DNA from: CAWAMR01 sp963783095
Lineage (GTDB): Bacteria; Planctomycetota; Planctomycetia; Gemmatales; Gemmataceae
Direction of reading: 5' to 3'
NCBI GenBank assembly: GCA_963783095.1
Contig: CAWAMR010000008.1
Location: forward strand, 248,001 to 312,000
Length of the DNA: 64,000 nt
The notes beneath the pieces were generated by a model. It saw nothing but the letters and a program-made list of their open reading frames with translations. It was not told where the DNA came from and ran no database searches. Both the position numbers and the translations under genes were made by a program. How positions within the stretch are numbered: the stretch's first letter is position 1; each line of letters begins with the position of its first letter. Positions 45,952-55,704 of this stretch are shown piece after piece.

Positions 45952-46744
45952 CTACAGGCCGAGCACATCGTTCATCGAGTACAATTCTGCGCCTTTTCCG
46001 GCCAGGAATTTCGCTGCGAGTAGCGCGCCGTGCGCATAGCTATCCCGGCTATAGCCCTTGTGAACCAACTCCAGGGTTTCTCCCAGGGTGCTGAAGATGA
46101 TCGTATGTTCGCCGACGTTATCGCCTGCCCGAATCGCATGAACGCCGATCTCGTCCGCTGGGCGTTCGCCCACCAGGCCCTCTCGACCGTGCTGGATCCG
46201 GGTTTGCTTCATCACCTGCTGCACGATGCGCAAAATGCATCGCCGTTCCGCTGGGCGCATCTTTCTTGAAACGATGATGTTTCTCAATGATCTCCACGTC
46301 GAAGCCCTTTCCCATCAACATCCGTGATGTATCCTCGACGAGTTTGAACAGGACGTTCACGACCAAACTAAAATTCGCGGAGAACAGAATTGCGGTTTCA
46401 TGGGCGGCGGCTTCAATTTCCTTGCGCTGTTGGGCCGAGTGTCCCGTCGTGGCGATCACCAAAGGTATCTTATTAGCCACGCATACTGGCAAAATTGCCA
46501 TCGTCCCTTCCGGCACTGAAAAGTCGATCAAGACCTCTATATCTTGCAGATTTTTCAACGAGCTCGTTACCGGCACGCCGATTGAGCCCAGGCCGGCAAG
46601 TTCACCAGCGTCCTTGCCGATGTTGGGATGCTTCGGCGAGTCGAGCGCTGCCATGAGGGCCAGTTCCGAATCTTCGCGTGCGAGTGCAACCAGCCGTTGA
46701 CCCATCCGGCCGCAGGCTCCGTTGATGGCAATCTTCGTTTTCAT
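45952..46744 (-). CDS. dapB: 4-hydroxy-tetrahydrodipicolinate reductase (one frameshift)
   Basis: NAD(P)-binding start KIAINGACGRMGQRLVALA, then IDFSVPEGTM, VIATTGHSAQQ, and the active-site motif EKHHRFKKDAPSGTA. The frame then breaks near 46255; the C-terminal domain continues in another frame (VHAIRAGDNVGEHTIIFS to LYSMNDVLGL). Corrected length about 264 residues, normal for the family. It catalyses a step of the diaminopimelate/lysine pathway. Since the pathway is normally essential, the break is more likely a sequence error than inactivation. Confidence 0.92.
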
Positions 46745-47539
46745 GTCGGTTCTTTCGTGGAGAGCTTATATGGAGTACGCCAACCGCCAAAAGTGTTTGT
46801 AGTTTGTTGTACGACCTATCTGGCCCTGCCAACTTGGCTTATCTTGGAATTTCTTGTCTCAGCAGACCTTTTATTGAGATTTATGTACACTATAATTAAA
46901 TTGGAGTTGGTTGAGGAGGACTTTGTTACGCGAAGGGAATGAGTCGTGGGTGGCCGACGAGAAGCAAGGCGAGCGGCAGAAAAAGATTACCGCTTTGATA
47001 TTCTGGCGAAGTTAGTTGCCGATGAAGGCTCGGCATGTACATCAACGATAATACAAATTGACAAATTGCAGAATGTCGTGCTTCCAAGAAACTTCGCCTC
47101 AATCCAACGATTATTGATTTGATATTCTGGCGAAGTTACTTTCAGATGAGGGCCCGAGCATCGGCGCAGACGCTACAAATTGCTACAAAAAATGGGTTGT
47201 GCATCTGCGATCGCAATTGCGAACGAACAAATAAACGAATGTCGTGCTACAAATTGCTACAAAAATGGGTTGTGCATCTGCGATCGCAATTGCGAACGAA
47301 CAAATAAACGAATGTCGTGCTACAATTTGCTACAAAAAATGGGTTGTGCATCTGCGATCGCAATTGCGAACGAACAAATAAACGAATGTCGTGCTACAAT
47401 TTGCTACAAAAAATGGGTTGTGCATCTGCGATCGCAATTGCGAACGAACAAATAAACGAATGTCGTGCTACAATTTGCTACAAAAAATCCGCACCATTCG
47501 GATCGAACCGAAACAATGGTCGGGCGAATCGGGTCAGGA
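46745..47539. other. 795-bp region without a convincing gene, repeat-rich
   Basis: Contains the leader of dapB, a GAGGAGG-preceded frame from a TTG at 46923 (26 codons), a GTG-started frame (46946-47116, about 56 codons, with FDILAKLVADEG), a 21-bp direct repeat (46994-47014 and 47117-47137), and the 74-bp array at 47172-47488. The repeated segment encodes FDILAKL with A/S-DEG in two different frames, as if a short coding piece had been duplicated and lost its frame. No family was recognised. Confidence 0.55.
47172..47488. repeat. 74-bp tandem repeat array, four full copies plus part
   Basis: Copies begin at 47172, 47246, 47319, 47393 and 47467 (partial), so periods are 74, 73, 74 and 74. 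Each full copy carries the palindrome GCGATCGC overlapping CGCAATTGCG, an A-run and AATGTCGTGCT. Copies differ only in the A-run length and a few bases. The unit is not a multiple of three. There are no unique spacers, so this is not CRISPR. Confidence 0.95.
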
Positions 47540-47770
47540 TCACCCTGGGCCGATGGCACCGTTGAGTCGATCGTAGGACAATGCGGAAGGCTGCTGGTTC
47601 ATCCAGAACCGATGCATTTCCTCTTGCGCCTGGCGGAGATCTTCCGATTCGTTTAACATTTGTCTCATTCGATAGTTAGGATCACTATCGTAGCGGTTCA
47701 TGAAGAAGCAGCCGGAACTCGGCAGCGTTGCCGCCAGCGCGAACAAACTTAAAAGAAGCGCCCTTTTCAT
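47540..47770 (-). CDS. Small lipoprotein
   Basis: 76 residues from ATG 47770 (MKRALLLSLFALAATL). Signal peptide and lipobox PSSGCFF, then a charged helical tail (RMRQMLNESEDLRQAQEEMH) with no other feature. Typical of small planctomycete outer-membrane or periplasmic lipoproteins. The 280 bp upstream (47771-48050) contain no gene I can support and lie between two divergent genes. Confidence 0.7.
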   Translation of the reverse strand: MKRALLLSLFALAATLPSSGCFFMNRYDSDPNYRMRQMLNESEDLRQAQEEMHRFWMNQQPSALSYDRLNGAIGPG

Positions 47771-48050
47771 CTGATTGCTCTCCATAGCCGACACCATTCT
47801 TCTCGTCCCAAGAAGAAGCCTCTGCGTCGCAGGGTCGGACGGTTATCACTCTTTTTCGGCACTTCGTTTGGAAAACTTGAATCGATCTTCCACAAAAATG
47901 TGCAAACCGGCAGCAAATGGATAATCGGCACATTCCGAAAAGTCGTTAAACTCTTCCGCGACAGATGCCGATGATAAGGAAGCAAGCGCTCCCGCGCAGA
48001 CTGGATCGCGTTTATGTCGGAGTCGTCCCGATCTCGAAGGTGAGGCTGGC

Positions 48051-48941
48051 ATGAGTGTAAAACATGGTTGGACGAGTGCCGTCTTCCTGAGTCTCCTGGC
48101 GGGAGGTATTGCCTCCGCGCAGTTGCCAACGGATTTAAGCTACTTGCAAGAGCGCGGGCAAGCGCCGGCGGACCAAGCCCCTTATCTCAAGTCGACTCCG
48201 CCGCAGCCGACGCCCTTGCCGGAGGGGGTTACCCCCTCGACCCAAGTCCCCCAGACGATGGAACCACCGGCGCTTTTCGACGGTTACACGGTGTCAAATC
48301 TCCCGGCATGCTTGTGGCCTGTCGGCGGGAATGGACCCATCGGGTACGATGTCTACTTCCGCACCGGGCCTAGCTTTCTGACGGGCGGCGGCGCGCTAAA
48401 AGAGGCGCTCGATGCCGGATGGGAGGTTCAGGGTGGTGGGCGATCTTTGTTCTACAACGTGGACGGATCGTCGGCATGGACCGTCGATGTCGGGGTGACT
48501 TACACCTACAACGACGCGCACAACAGCCAGATTTTCACGCCGATGTCGAATACTCTTCCAAAAAGCTACACCGTGCGCGATCTGGAGCGGACTTCCGTCG
48601 GTGCCGCTCTCGGAAAAGACTGGTTCCTGTATGGCCCTGGATTCATCGGCGGCAGTCCGAACTGGAACTTCTTTTATGGTATCGCTGCGGGTGGACGCTG
48701 GGGGACAATGCACGTAAATTTGACGCCCACCGACAACCCCGAGGGCTACGCTCGCAACCAGACTCCCTACGGTGAATACTTTTTGGCGGTTCATGCCGAT
48801 TTGCAAGTGCCGATGGGAGGCTGGATGTTCTTGCTCGGTGTGCGAGGGGAATTCTCCTACACAAGTGATGATGTATTGCCCGGAGCCAATTCCAATATGT
48901 TTAACATGAGCTTCTTGTTCACGTCCGGTTTTCGATTCTAA
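48051..48941 (+). CDS. Outer-membrane beta-barrel-like protein
   Basis: 296 residues with a signal peptide ending ASAQ (residue 24), a Pro/Gln-rich linker, then alternating strands rich in Gly, Tyr and Phe (WTVDVGVTYTYND, NWNFFYGIAAGGRWG, FLLGVRGEFSYTSDD) ending in F (FTSGFRF), as in outer-membrane barrels. It resembles the BBP7-type planctomycete proteins, though I am not certain of the family. Location: outer membrane. Confidence 0.72.
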   Translation: MSVKHGWTSAVFLSLLAGGIASAQLPTDLSYLQERGQAPADQAPYLKSTPPQPTPLPEGVTPSTQVPQTMEPPALFDGYTVSNLPACLWPVGGNGPIGYDVYFRTGPSFLTGGGALKEALDAGWEVQGGGRSLFYNVDGSSAWTVDVGVTYTYNDAHNSQIFTPMSNTLPKSYTVRDLERTSVGAALGKDWFLYGPGFIGGSPNWNFFYGIAAGGRWGTMHVNLTPTDNPEGYARNQTPYGEYFLAVHADLQVPMGGWMFLLGVRGEFSYTSDDVLPGANSNMFNMSFLFTSGFRF

Positions 48942-49037
48942 TTCTGGGTGCCCCTTCGCCGAGAGGTTTCAACTCGCTGGACGAAATCATCTGAAAGGGG
49001 TTGCGAGTCGAGAAGCCGGTTGCCACAATGATTTTCT

Positions 49038-51454
49038 ATGGCAACCATCAAAGAAGCTATGGCAACAGCGGTGTCCCATCATCAGTCGGGACGATACCAG
49101 CAAGCCGAGTCGATCTACCGGGACGTGCTCGTCGTTCAGCCCAGCCACGCCGATGCGGTCCATCTGTTGGGAGTGGTTGCCCTTCAAACCGGCCGGCCCG
49201 AGGCGGCAATCGAACACATCAGGCGGGCCATTCGGCTGCATGGTACGGAAGCGTCCTTCCACAATAATCTGGGGGAAGCATATCGCACTCTGGGCAAATT
49301 CGCCGAGGCGGAGGCGAGTTGTCGTCGAGCGGTCGAGCTCAACTCCGACTATGTCGATGCGCACCATAACCTGGGACTGATTCTGTCTCAGCAGCGCCGG
49401 CACGAGGATGCGATCGTCCACTTCGCTCGAGTGCGGGAGTTGACCCCCGCCGACGCCAAAGCGCACTACTTCATGGGTATTAGCCTTGCAACCCTGCGCC
49501 GAACAGATGAGGCGTTGGATTGTTTCCGTCGGGCCGTTGCCCTGCAATCCGACCACGTCCTTGCGTATGTCAACATGGGGCGCATCCTCAAAGAACGGAA
49601 ACAATTTGAGGAAGCGGCCCGCGCTTATCGCCGGGCGTTGGAACTGAAGCCGGACGACGCTGAGACACACGTCCACCTCGGCGAGGTTTTGAAGGCTCTG
49701 GGCCGGCCCGACGAGGCGATCGCCAGCCATCGCCGGGCACTGGAACTGAAACCCGACGATGCCTCCGGGCACAACAAACTTGGGATCGCCCTGATGGAGC
49801 GGGGTCGGCTGGACGAAGCGATCGCCAGTTTCCGCCGGTCCTTGCACCACAGGCCGGACTTCGCCGGGACACACTGCAACCTGGGCAATGCCCTGGCCGA
49901 ACGCGGGCGGATGGACGAGGCGATTCTGAGTCACCGTCGCGCCCTGGAACTGGATCCCGACTTCGTCGGAGCGCACATTAACCTCGGCAACGCCTTGAGA
50001 GATCGAGGCCGGCTCGATGAAGCTGCGGCATCCTACGAGCGGGCCTTGAAACTGAAGCCCGGCGACCCCGTGACCCTCAGCCACCTTGGCACCGCTCTGA
50101 AAGACCAGGGCCGACTTGAAGAAGCCGTGGCCAATTATCGCGGTGCGGTGGCGCGGACCAACGATCGCGGCACGCACAGCAGCTTGCTTTTTACCCTCAA
50201 CTTTTGTCCCGGCTACGATGGCCGGGCTTTGTGCGAAGAGCATCGCGTCTGGAATCAGCGCTACGCCGGGCATCTGGCAGAGTTCATTCGGGCACACACC
50301 AACGATCGCTCGCCCAATCGCCGGCTGCGAATCGGTTATGTCTCTCCCGACTTCCGCACGCACTGCCAGGCTTTTTTCACTCTGCCCCTACTGTCGTCGC
50401 ACGACCACTCGAAATTCGAGATCTTCTGCTATTCCGACGTGACCAACCCCGACCAGATTACCGAACGGCTCCGTAGCCATGCAGATGTCTGGCGGGCCAG
50501 TGCCGGATTGAGCGATGAGCAGTTTGTCGACTTGGTTCGCGCTGACCGCATCGATGTGCTGGTCGACCTGACCATGCACATGAGCCGGACCCGTCTGCTG
50601 GCTTTCGCCCGCAAACCGGCGCCGGTACAAGTCACCTGGCTGGCCTACCCTGGAACGACCGGGGTGACCGCAATCGACTATCGACTCACCGATATCAATC
50701 TCGATCCGCCGGGAATGCACGAAGGCTGCTATACGGAAGAGTCGTTTCGTCTGCCGGACACGTTCTGGTGCTACAATCCACTCGCGGACGGCCCGCCGGT
50801 CAACGCGCTGCCGGTGCTCGAAAAGAAGTTTGTGACGTTCGGAAACCTTAACAATTTCTGCAAGATCAACGTCGAAGTGCTGAAGTTGTGGGCGGCATGT
50901 GCTCCGGGCCGTGGCAGGCTCCCAGTTGCTTCTCTTGACCGGGGAAGGCAGCCATCGGCAGCATACATTGGAGATACTGCAACGAGAAGGCATCGCCCCG
51001 GAGCGAGTCCGCCTGGAAGATCGGCGGGTCCGATCCAAGTACCTGGAACTTCACCACCAGATCGACCTTGGTCTGGATACCTTTCCCTACAACGGTCACA
51101 CCACCAGCTTGGACTCTTTCTGGATGGGCGTGCCGGTAGTCACACTGGTGGGCCAGACGGTAGTGGGGCGGGCTGGGCTTTGCCAACTGAGAAATCTTGG
51201 ACTACCGGAATTGATTGCCGAAACGCCGGAACAATTCGTGAAGATCGCGATCGACCTGGTCAACGATGTCCCCCGCCTCAGCGAATTGCGGGCAACCCTG
51301 CGCGAGACGAATGACCGCGTCCCCGCTGATGGATGCGCCCAGGTTTGCCCGCAATGTGGAAGGGGCTTATCGGACCATGTGGCAGCGCTGGTGTGCCCGT
51401 CCCAGCGGGCCGGAAGCAAATTCGGAGTCGAATGATGGAGATCGTCGTTCGTGA
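49038..51454 (+). CDS. TPR plus SPINDLY/OGT-type glycosyltransferase (two frameshifts)
   Basis: About ten TPR units (residues 1-390) are followed by the O-GlcNAc transferase/SPINDLY C-terminal domain: RRLRIGYVSPDFRTH, DRIDVLVDLTMHMS, QVTWLAYPGTTGVTAIDY, LGLDTFPYNGHTTSLDSFWM and VPVVTLVGQTVVGRAGL. The frame shifts near 50900 (into VAGSQLLLLTGEG) and near 51310 (into DAPRFARNVEGAYRTMW); corrected length about 804 residues. It transfers a sugar, probably GlcNAc, to Ser/Thr or another acceptor. The corrected 3' end overlaps the next gene's start. Substrate unknown. Confidence 0.87.
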
Positions 51455-51959
51455 TGCGACGGACGCCGACTTGCCGGCAATCGTTGAAATCTACAATCAG
51501 TCCATCCCCGGCGGCTGGTCCACCGCCGACACGTTGCCGGTAACGGTAGAAGATCGGCTCGATTGGTTCCACAAGTTCGACCCGAACAAAAAGCCGATCT
51601 GGGTGGCGGAAATCGACGGACAAATCGCGGCCTGGGTGAGCTTATCGTCGTTCTACGGCGGCCGGCCTGCCTACGACGCAACCGCCGAGGTCAGCCTCTA
51701 CATTTCCACTTCCTTTCAACGTCGGGGCATCGGGCGCTATCTGAAGCAGTGGGTGATCGAACAATGTCCACGACTCGGAGTGACGACGCTGTTGAGCATG
51801 CATTTCGACCATAACGAAGCCACCCGGCGGATCAACGAAAGCTTGGGCTTCAAGCAGGTTGGGCATCTTCCGGAGATCGCTGTGGTAAAGGGTGAAAAGC
51901 GCGGACTCGTGATTTCGGCCTTGCGAATACCCATTTCTGATTCTGCTGCTTCATCGTGA
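51432..51959 (+). CDS. GNAT N-acetyltransferase (phosphinothricin-type)
   Basis: 175 residues; start ATG 51432 or the following ATG 51435. GNAT fold with VVRDATDADLPAIVEIYN, YGGRPAYDATAEVSLYIS and acetyl-CoA loop QRRGIGRYLKQW, then NEATRRINESLGFKQVG. The pattern fits the Pat/MnaT subfamily acting on amino-acid analogues or sulfone-type substrates. It overlaps the corrected OGT stop. Confidence 0.88.
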   Translation: MMEIVVRDATDADLPAIVEIYNQSIPGGWSTADTLPVTVEDRLDWFHKFDPNKKPIWVAEIDGQIAAWVSLSSFYGGRPAYDATAEVSLYISTSFQRRGIGRYLKQWVIEQCPRLGVTTLLSMHFDHNEATRRINESLGFKQVGHLPEIAVVKGEKRGLVISALRIPISDSAASS

Positions 51960-52069
51960 CCTCTATCATTTTCTGAACGCTTTCCCAATCTTCGCCGTGT
52001 TGAGGAGAGAACGAACTGAGTGACTCAGGTTATCAATCTGACCGGCCAGCGAGCCGAGGAGTTTCCACA

Positions 52070-52789
52070 ATGCGGCGAATTCTTGTTTTGGCGATTCTGG
52101 CCCTCTTGGGCTTATCGTCGTCTGCGTTCAGTCAAATACCGATGGCTTTCGTCACGCCGCTTTACCCTCTCGTACCCGGCGCGACTTGGACCTACGAAGT
52201 TGAGGGTGGTGAGATTACCGTCAAGGTTGTCGGACTGGAGAAAATCGGGAATGTCGAGTGCTATAAGTTGGAAACTCTCGCGAATGGCAAGCTTTCCGCT
52301 ACGGAACACGTCCGAGTCGAAAAGGACGGTGTATATCGATATGCCGTGAACGGAAAAAGGCCGGACACGCCAATCAAGTTCCTGCAGCTTCCGGCCTGCA
52401 ATCGCGCGACTTGGACAGTGGATACCAAATCCGAAGGGCAGGAGATGAAATGGAGATTGCAGATTGGTAGGGAAGACGTTGCCGTTAAAGCGGGTTACTT
52501 CAAACAGGCGATTACCGTGGAGGTGATAACTTTGAAGATTGGTGGAACCGAATATCCGGGAAAATTTTGGTATGTCAAGGGAATCGGGCTTGTAAAATCG
52601 GAGTTCAAATTGGCCGGTTTTGACTTTAACGTAGAGCTGAAGAGCTATGAGATTCCAAAATCACCAGACACTGTTGTCGTTACTCCAAATCTCCTGGAAC
52701 CATGCCCGGTCATCTATTACTGTGAAAACCGCCCTATGCCAGTGCGGGGCTGCCAGTGCAGGCTATTCCAACGCTGGAGATGTCGCTAA
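52070..52789 (+). CDS. Secreted protein of unknown function
   Basis: 239 residues with signal peptide (LVLAILALLGLSSSAFSQ). The mature part has YPLVPGATWTYEVEGGEITV and beta-rich segments (VDTKSEGQEMKWRLQIG, VAVKAGYFKQAITVEV, YVKGIGLVKSEFKL), the look of a family seen repeatedly in planctomycete genomes. The end is Cys-rich (RGCQCRLFQRWRCR) and may be altered, since the group II intron begins 61 bp downstream. Confidence 0.68.
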   Translation: MRRILVLAILALLGLSSSAFSQIPMAFVTPLYPLVPGATWTYEVEGGEITVKVVGLEKIGNVECYKLETLANGKLSATEHVRVEKDGVYRYAVNGKRPDTPIKFLQLPACNRATWTVDTKSEGQEMKWRLQIGREDVAVKAGYFKQAITVEVITLKIGGTEYPGKFWYVKGIGLVKSEFKLAGFDFNVELKSYEIPKSPDTVVVTPNLLEPCPVIYYCENRPMPVRGCQCRLFQRWRCR

Positions 52790-52850
52790 TCTGCTGGCGG
52801 TGCTACATTACACAGTAGTTGCAAACCCGCCGATTCCTCGGCGAGCCGCG

Positions 52851-54797
52851 ATAGGGTAGGGAAGACCAAGCATATTGGTTTCCCCTCCCTCCAAACCGGA
52901 CTGGCGGATTTCCCGCATCCGGCTTTCCTGTTGTCGGTCTTACCCACAAGGGGATTGACTTGCTCGGGCATGGGCAGCTTCCAGACTATAGTACCCATGT
53001 TTGGCAAAGAAGGCATTCGGCCAGTGCTGATGATCCGTTCCCCGTCCGCGGCCTTTTCCGCCGGAACGTTTGCGCAGTATGCTCCGCAAACGTCCGCGAA
53101 TCCAACCGTCCACGGTCTTAAACGTCGTGTGGTAACTGTGCTGGAAGAATCCAAACCAGCCACGCAACGTCAGGTTGATATCTGCGATTATACTTCGCAG
53201 CGATCGGCCGTTCGTCCGTTTCGTCTTCGTCCGGATGGTCTCTTTGAACTTCGCCATGCTCTTCTTCCTCGGCCAGCGCGTCAGACGTCCCCGCCGCGTG
53301 GTTAGGAAGTGATAGCCCAGAAAGTCAAAGCCTTCCTGCTGTACGTTGACGATTTTCGTCTTGGTTGGATGCAGCCGCAATCCCTCCGCTTCACACCACT
53401 GACGGATATACCCCAGGTTTGTTCCGCTTCGGCCTGATTGCGACAGAGGATCACGAAGTCATCGGCATAGCGCACCATCTGCCACCCTTGGGCCGCCATT
53501 TGGTGATCCAGAGGATTGAGATAGATATTGCTCAGCAAAGGACTTAACACCGCTCCTTGCGGGGCTCCCGCTTCCGGTTCCCATTCTTTCAGTCCGTCCA
53601 TAATGCCGGCTTTCAGAAAGGATTCGATCAACTGAAGCATCCGCCCGTCCGCGATGCGTTCCCGCAGCCGACTCATCAGCCGGTCATGTGGGATCGTGTC
53701 GAAGTAGCTCTTCAGATCGGCATCGACCAGGTAAGCGTAACCTTGCTTGAGCAGTTCATCCACTCGCCGCAGTGCGTCTTTGCAACCCCGCCGGGGCCGA
53801 AAGCCGTAACTGTGCGTGGCGAATTCTTTCTCAAAGATCGGTTCGATGACGTGTCGGACTGCTCCCTGAACGACTCGGTCGCGTACCGTGGGAATTCCCA
53901 AAGGTCGCTGCTCCTGGCTACCCGGCTTATCGATATACGTTCGCCGAATGGCCTGCGGCTGGTAAGTTCCTTCCTGGAGGGCTTTGGTGAGTTTCGCCAC
54001 GTTGGCGTCCAGGTCGTCGGCAAATGCTTCGACCGTGACATGATCCACTCCCGGAGCGCCCTGGTTGGCAGCCACTTTGCTGTGACTGACGCGCAGATTG
54101 CGTTCCTTCCACACTTTATCGATCAGACTAAACCATATTCCTCCTTGGACGCCCTTTTCGAGCGCCGTCAACATGCGTTCGTTCCACACCGCCGGTTCGG
54201 TCCAGAGCCAGCGCTCCATAACGTCTCCGACTTGATTAGTCATTGCTGACACTGCCGTCGGGTTGGTTTCTTGCGGTGCTGACATCACGCCTCCAACTTC
54301 CTACGTCCCTTGGCTCCCCCGGCGTTACCCGGCTTCTTCGCTACTACGGACGCTCTGACTTCCGATTCCGATACTTCCCAAGGGCATGCAGCGATCGCTT
54401 CGCTCCGCGGATGCTCGCTGCAACATCCCGGCCCAGACGCCTTTGGGTACGGTCCATCTGCGGCAACCGTTCTCGACCCTCGTTCCATACATCCAGCGAA
54501 ATCGGATCTCCCTACTTCCCGTCATGGAACCTTCTGACCGTTCTGTCTCCAACCACCCCTTGTCGTTCTCGGTGCTGAGTTTGACGCCCTCCGAGACTCC
54601 TTGGACTTCGCCTTTCGCTAGCAGGCTCGTCACGACAACAGGCCGAATCGAGTTCGTTATCCTACGGACCAGTCGTTCGCTTCCGGTTGCTCTCCACCTC
54701 GCCTCGCGACGACGCAGTTACCTTCAGCTACAATGTCCAAACTCGAAACATTGATAGGGACTTTCACCCTACCGATTCCATGCGCTCGTAGGCGCAC
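52851..54797 (-). mobile_element. Group II intron with maturase gene, 1947 bp
   Basis: Read on the minus strand the element starts GTGCGCCTACGAGCGCATGG (54797 down), has the typical GGGTGAAAGTCCC, and ends CCTACCCTAT at 52851. Domain V is seen at about 52893-52925 as AGCCGGATGCGGGAAATCCG plus CCAGTCCGGTT (catalytic AGC triad), and domain VI follows with the bulge near 52870. The 5' exon side ends in a GC palindrome (54799-54820), a position type chosen by class C introns, but I did not assign the class. Confidence 0.9.
52940..54288 (-). CDS. Group II intron reverse transcriptase/maturase (one frameshift)
   Basis: RT motifs in order: QGAPGVDHVTVEAF, RPLGIPTVRDRVVQGAVRHV, HSYGFRPRRGCKDAL, DADLKSYFDTIPHD, APQGAVLSPLLSNIYLN and catalytic YADD in MVRYADDFVILC, then the X/maturase region (GFDFLGYHFLT, LRGWFGFFQHSYHTTF). 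The frame breaks near 53415 where a C seems missing (TLGYIRQWCEAEGLRL would be restored); corrected length about 449 residues. No HNH endonuclease is seen at the C-terminus. Start ATG 54288 lies inside intron domain IV. Confidence 0.9.
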
Positions 54798-54798
54798 T

Positions 54799-54882
54799 AG
54801 CGGCGGCTTCCAGCCGCCGCGGGCTTCGGAAACCTGCACCAAGCCACCGATACTCACTCCCGGCGGCTGGAAGCCGCCTCTA
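54799..54882. repeat. Pair of GC-rich palindromes
   Basis: Palindromes around 54801-54821 (GCGGCGGCTTCCAGCCGCCGC) and 54863-54882 (GGCGGCTGGAAGCCGCC) face each other; each folds with an 8-bp stem. They border the 5' side of the group II intron. Similar GGCGGCTTCCAGCCGCC repeats are frequent in planctomycete intergenic DNA from memory. Confidence 0.75.
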
Positions 54883-54951
54883 CCAGGCCTTGCCTTATAG
54901 AATTGGCATAGATCGATTCGAGAACCGTCCAAACCATTGAGAAAGATCAAG

Positions 54952-55704
54952 ATGTACGAGTTGCGGAACATCTGCAAATCGTTCGGTTCAACCCGTGTGC
55001 TCGATCACGTCACGCTTTCCGTCCCAGGTGGACAGACGACTGTGCTCCTCGGTGCCAGTGGTTGCGGCAAGTCTACTCTGCTTCGCATCCTGATCGGGCT
55101 GATTTATCCCGATTCCGGTGAAGCGCAATTCGCTGGGCAAGCGATCCAGCCCAAAACTATTCGGCAACAACGACGCCGGATGGGTTACGTCATTCAGGAC
55201 GGCGGGCTATTTCCCCACTTGACGTGTGCGCAAAATGTGACGTTGATGGCCAGTCATTTGGGCTGGCCTGGTGAGCGAATCAACGCTCGACTCAAAGAAC
55301 TCACCGATCTGGTGCGGCTATCTCCGGAAACGCTCGAGCGTTATCCTGTTGAAACTTCGGGCGGTCAACGGCAGCGGGTCGGTCTGATGCGGGCATTGAT
55401 GCTCGATCCGGAGGCGTTGTTGCTGGACGAACCGCTTGGGGCACTCGATCCCATAACCCGCGCCGACCTGCAAAAGGATCTGCGTCATGCGTTTCAAACG
55501 CTGAAAAAGACAGTGGTATTGGTCACCCACGACCTCGCGGAGGCTGCTTATTTCGCGGATACTGTTGTGCTGCTGCAACATGGTCGAATCGTCCAGCAAG
55601 GCAGTCTGCGCGATATGGTCCGCCAGCCAGCCTCGCCGTTCGTGACCGAGTTCGTGGATTCGCAGCGCGGCCCCTGGGAAGCATTGCGGGAGGCGATCGC
55701 GTGA
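54952..55704 (+). CDS. Betaine/choline-type ABC transporter ATPase
   Basis: 250 residues from ATG 54952. Walker A GASGCGKSTLLRILIG, Q-loop YVIQDGGLFPHLT, signature TSGGQRQRVGLMRAL, Walker B ALLLDEPLGALDP and His switch VTHDLAEA are complete. The pattern matches OpuCA/ProV-like ATPases of quaternary-amine importers without the CBS domains. Overlaps the next gene by ATGA. Confidence 0.92.
   Translation: MYELRNICKSFGSTRVLDHVTLSVPGGQTTVLLGASGCGKSTLLRILIGLIYPDSGEAQFAGQAIQPKTIRQQRRRMGYVIQDGGLFPHLTCAQNVTLMASHLGWPGERINARLKELTDLVRLSPETLERYPVETSGGQRQRVGLMRALMLDPEALLLDEPLGALDPITRADLQKDLRHAFQTLKKTVVLVTHDLAEAAYFADTVVLLQHGRIVQQGSLRDMVRQPASPFVTEFVDSQRGPWEALREAIA

Noticed and set aside
47172..47488. CRISPR array
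   Set aside because: The repeats are directly adjacent with no unique spacers of constant length, and no cas operon is present; the Cas2-like gene at 17700 is far away and in another context.
47119..47576. Several short protein frames across the 74-bp array
   Set aside because: They are the same repeat read in rotating frames; the period is not a multiple of three and no start has a ribosome site.
48987..50363. Minus-strand frame of 458 residues
   Set aside because: It mirrors the TPR array of the OGT-type gene; its repeats are the complement of TPR codons.
54325..54633. Minus-strand frame of 102 residues upstream of the maturase
   Set aside because: It is group II intron RNA sequence of the 5' domains; such frames appear in many intron copies without function.
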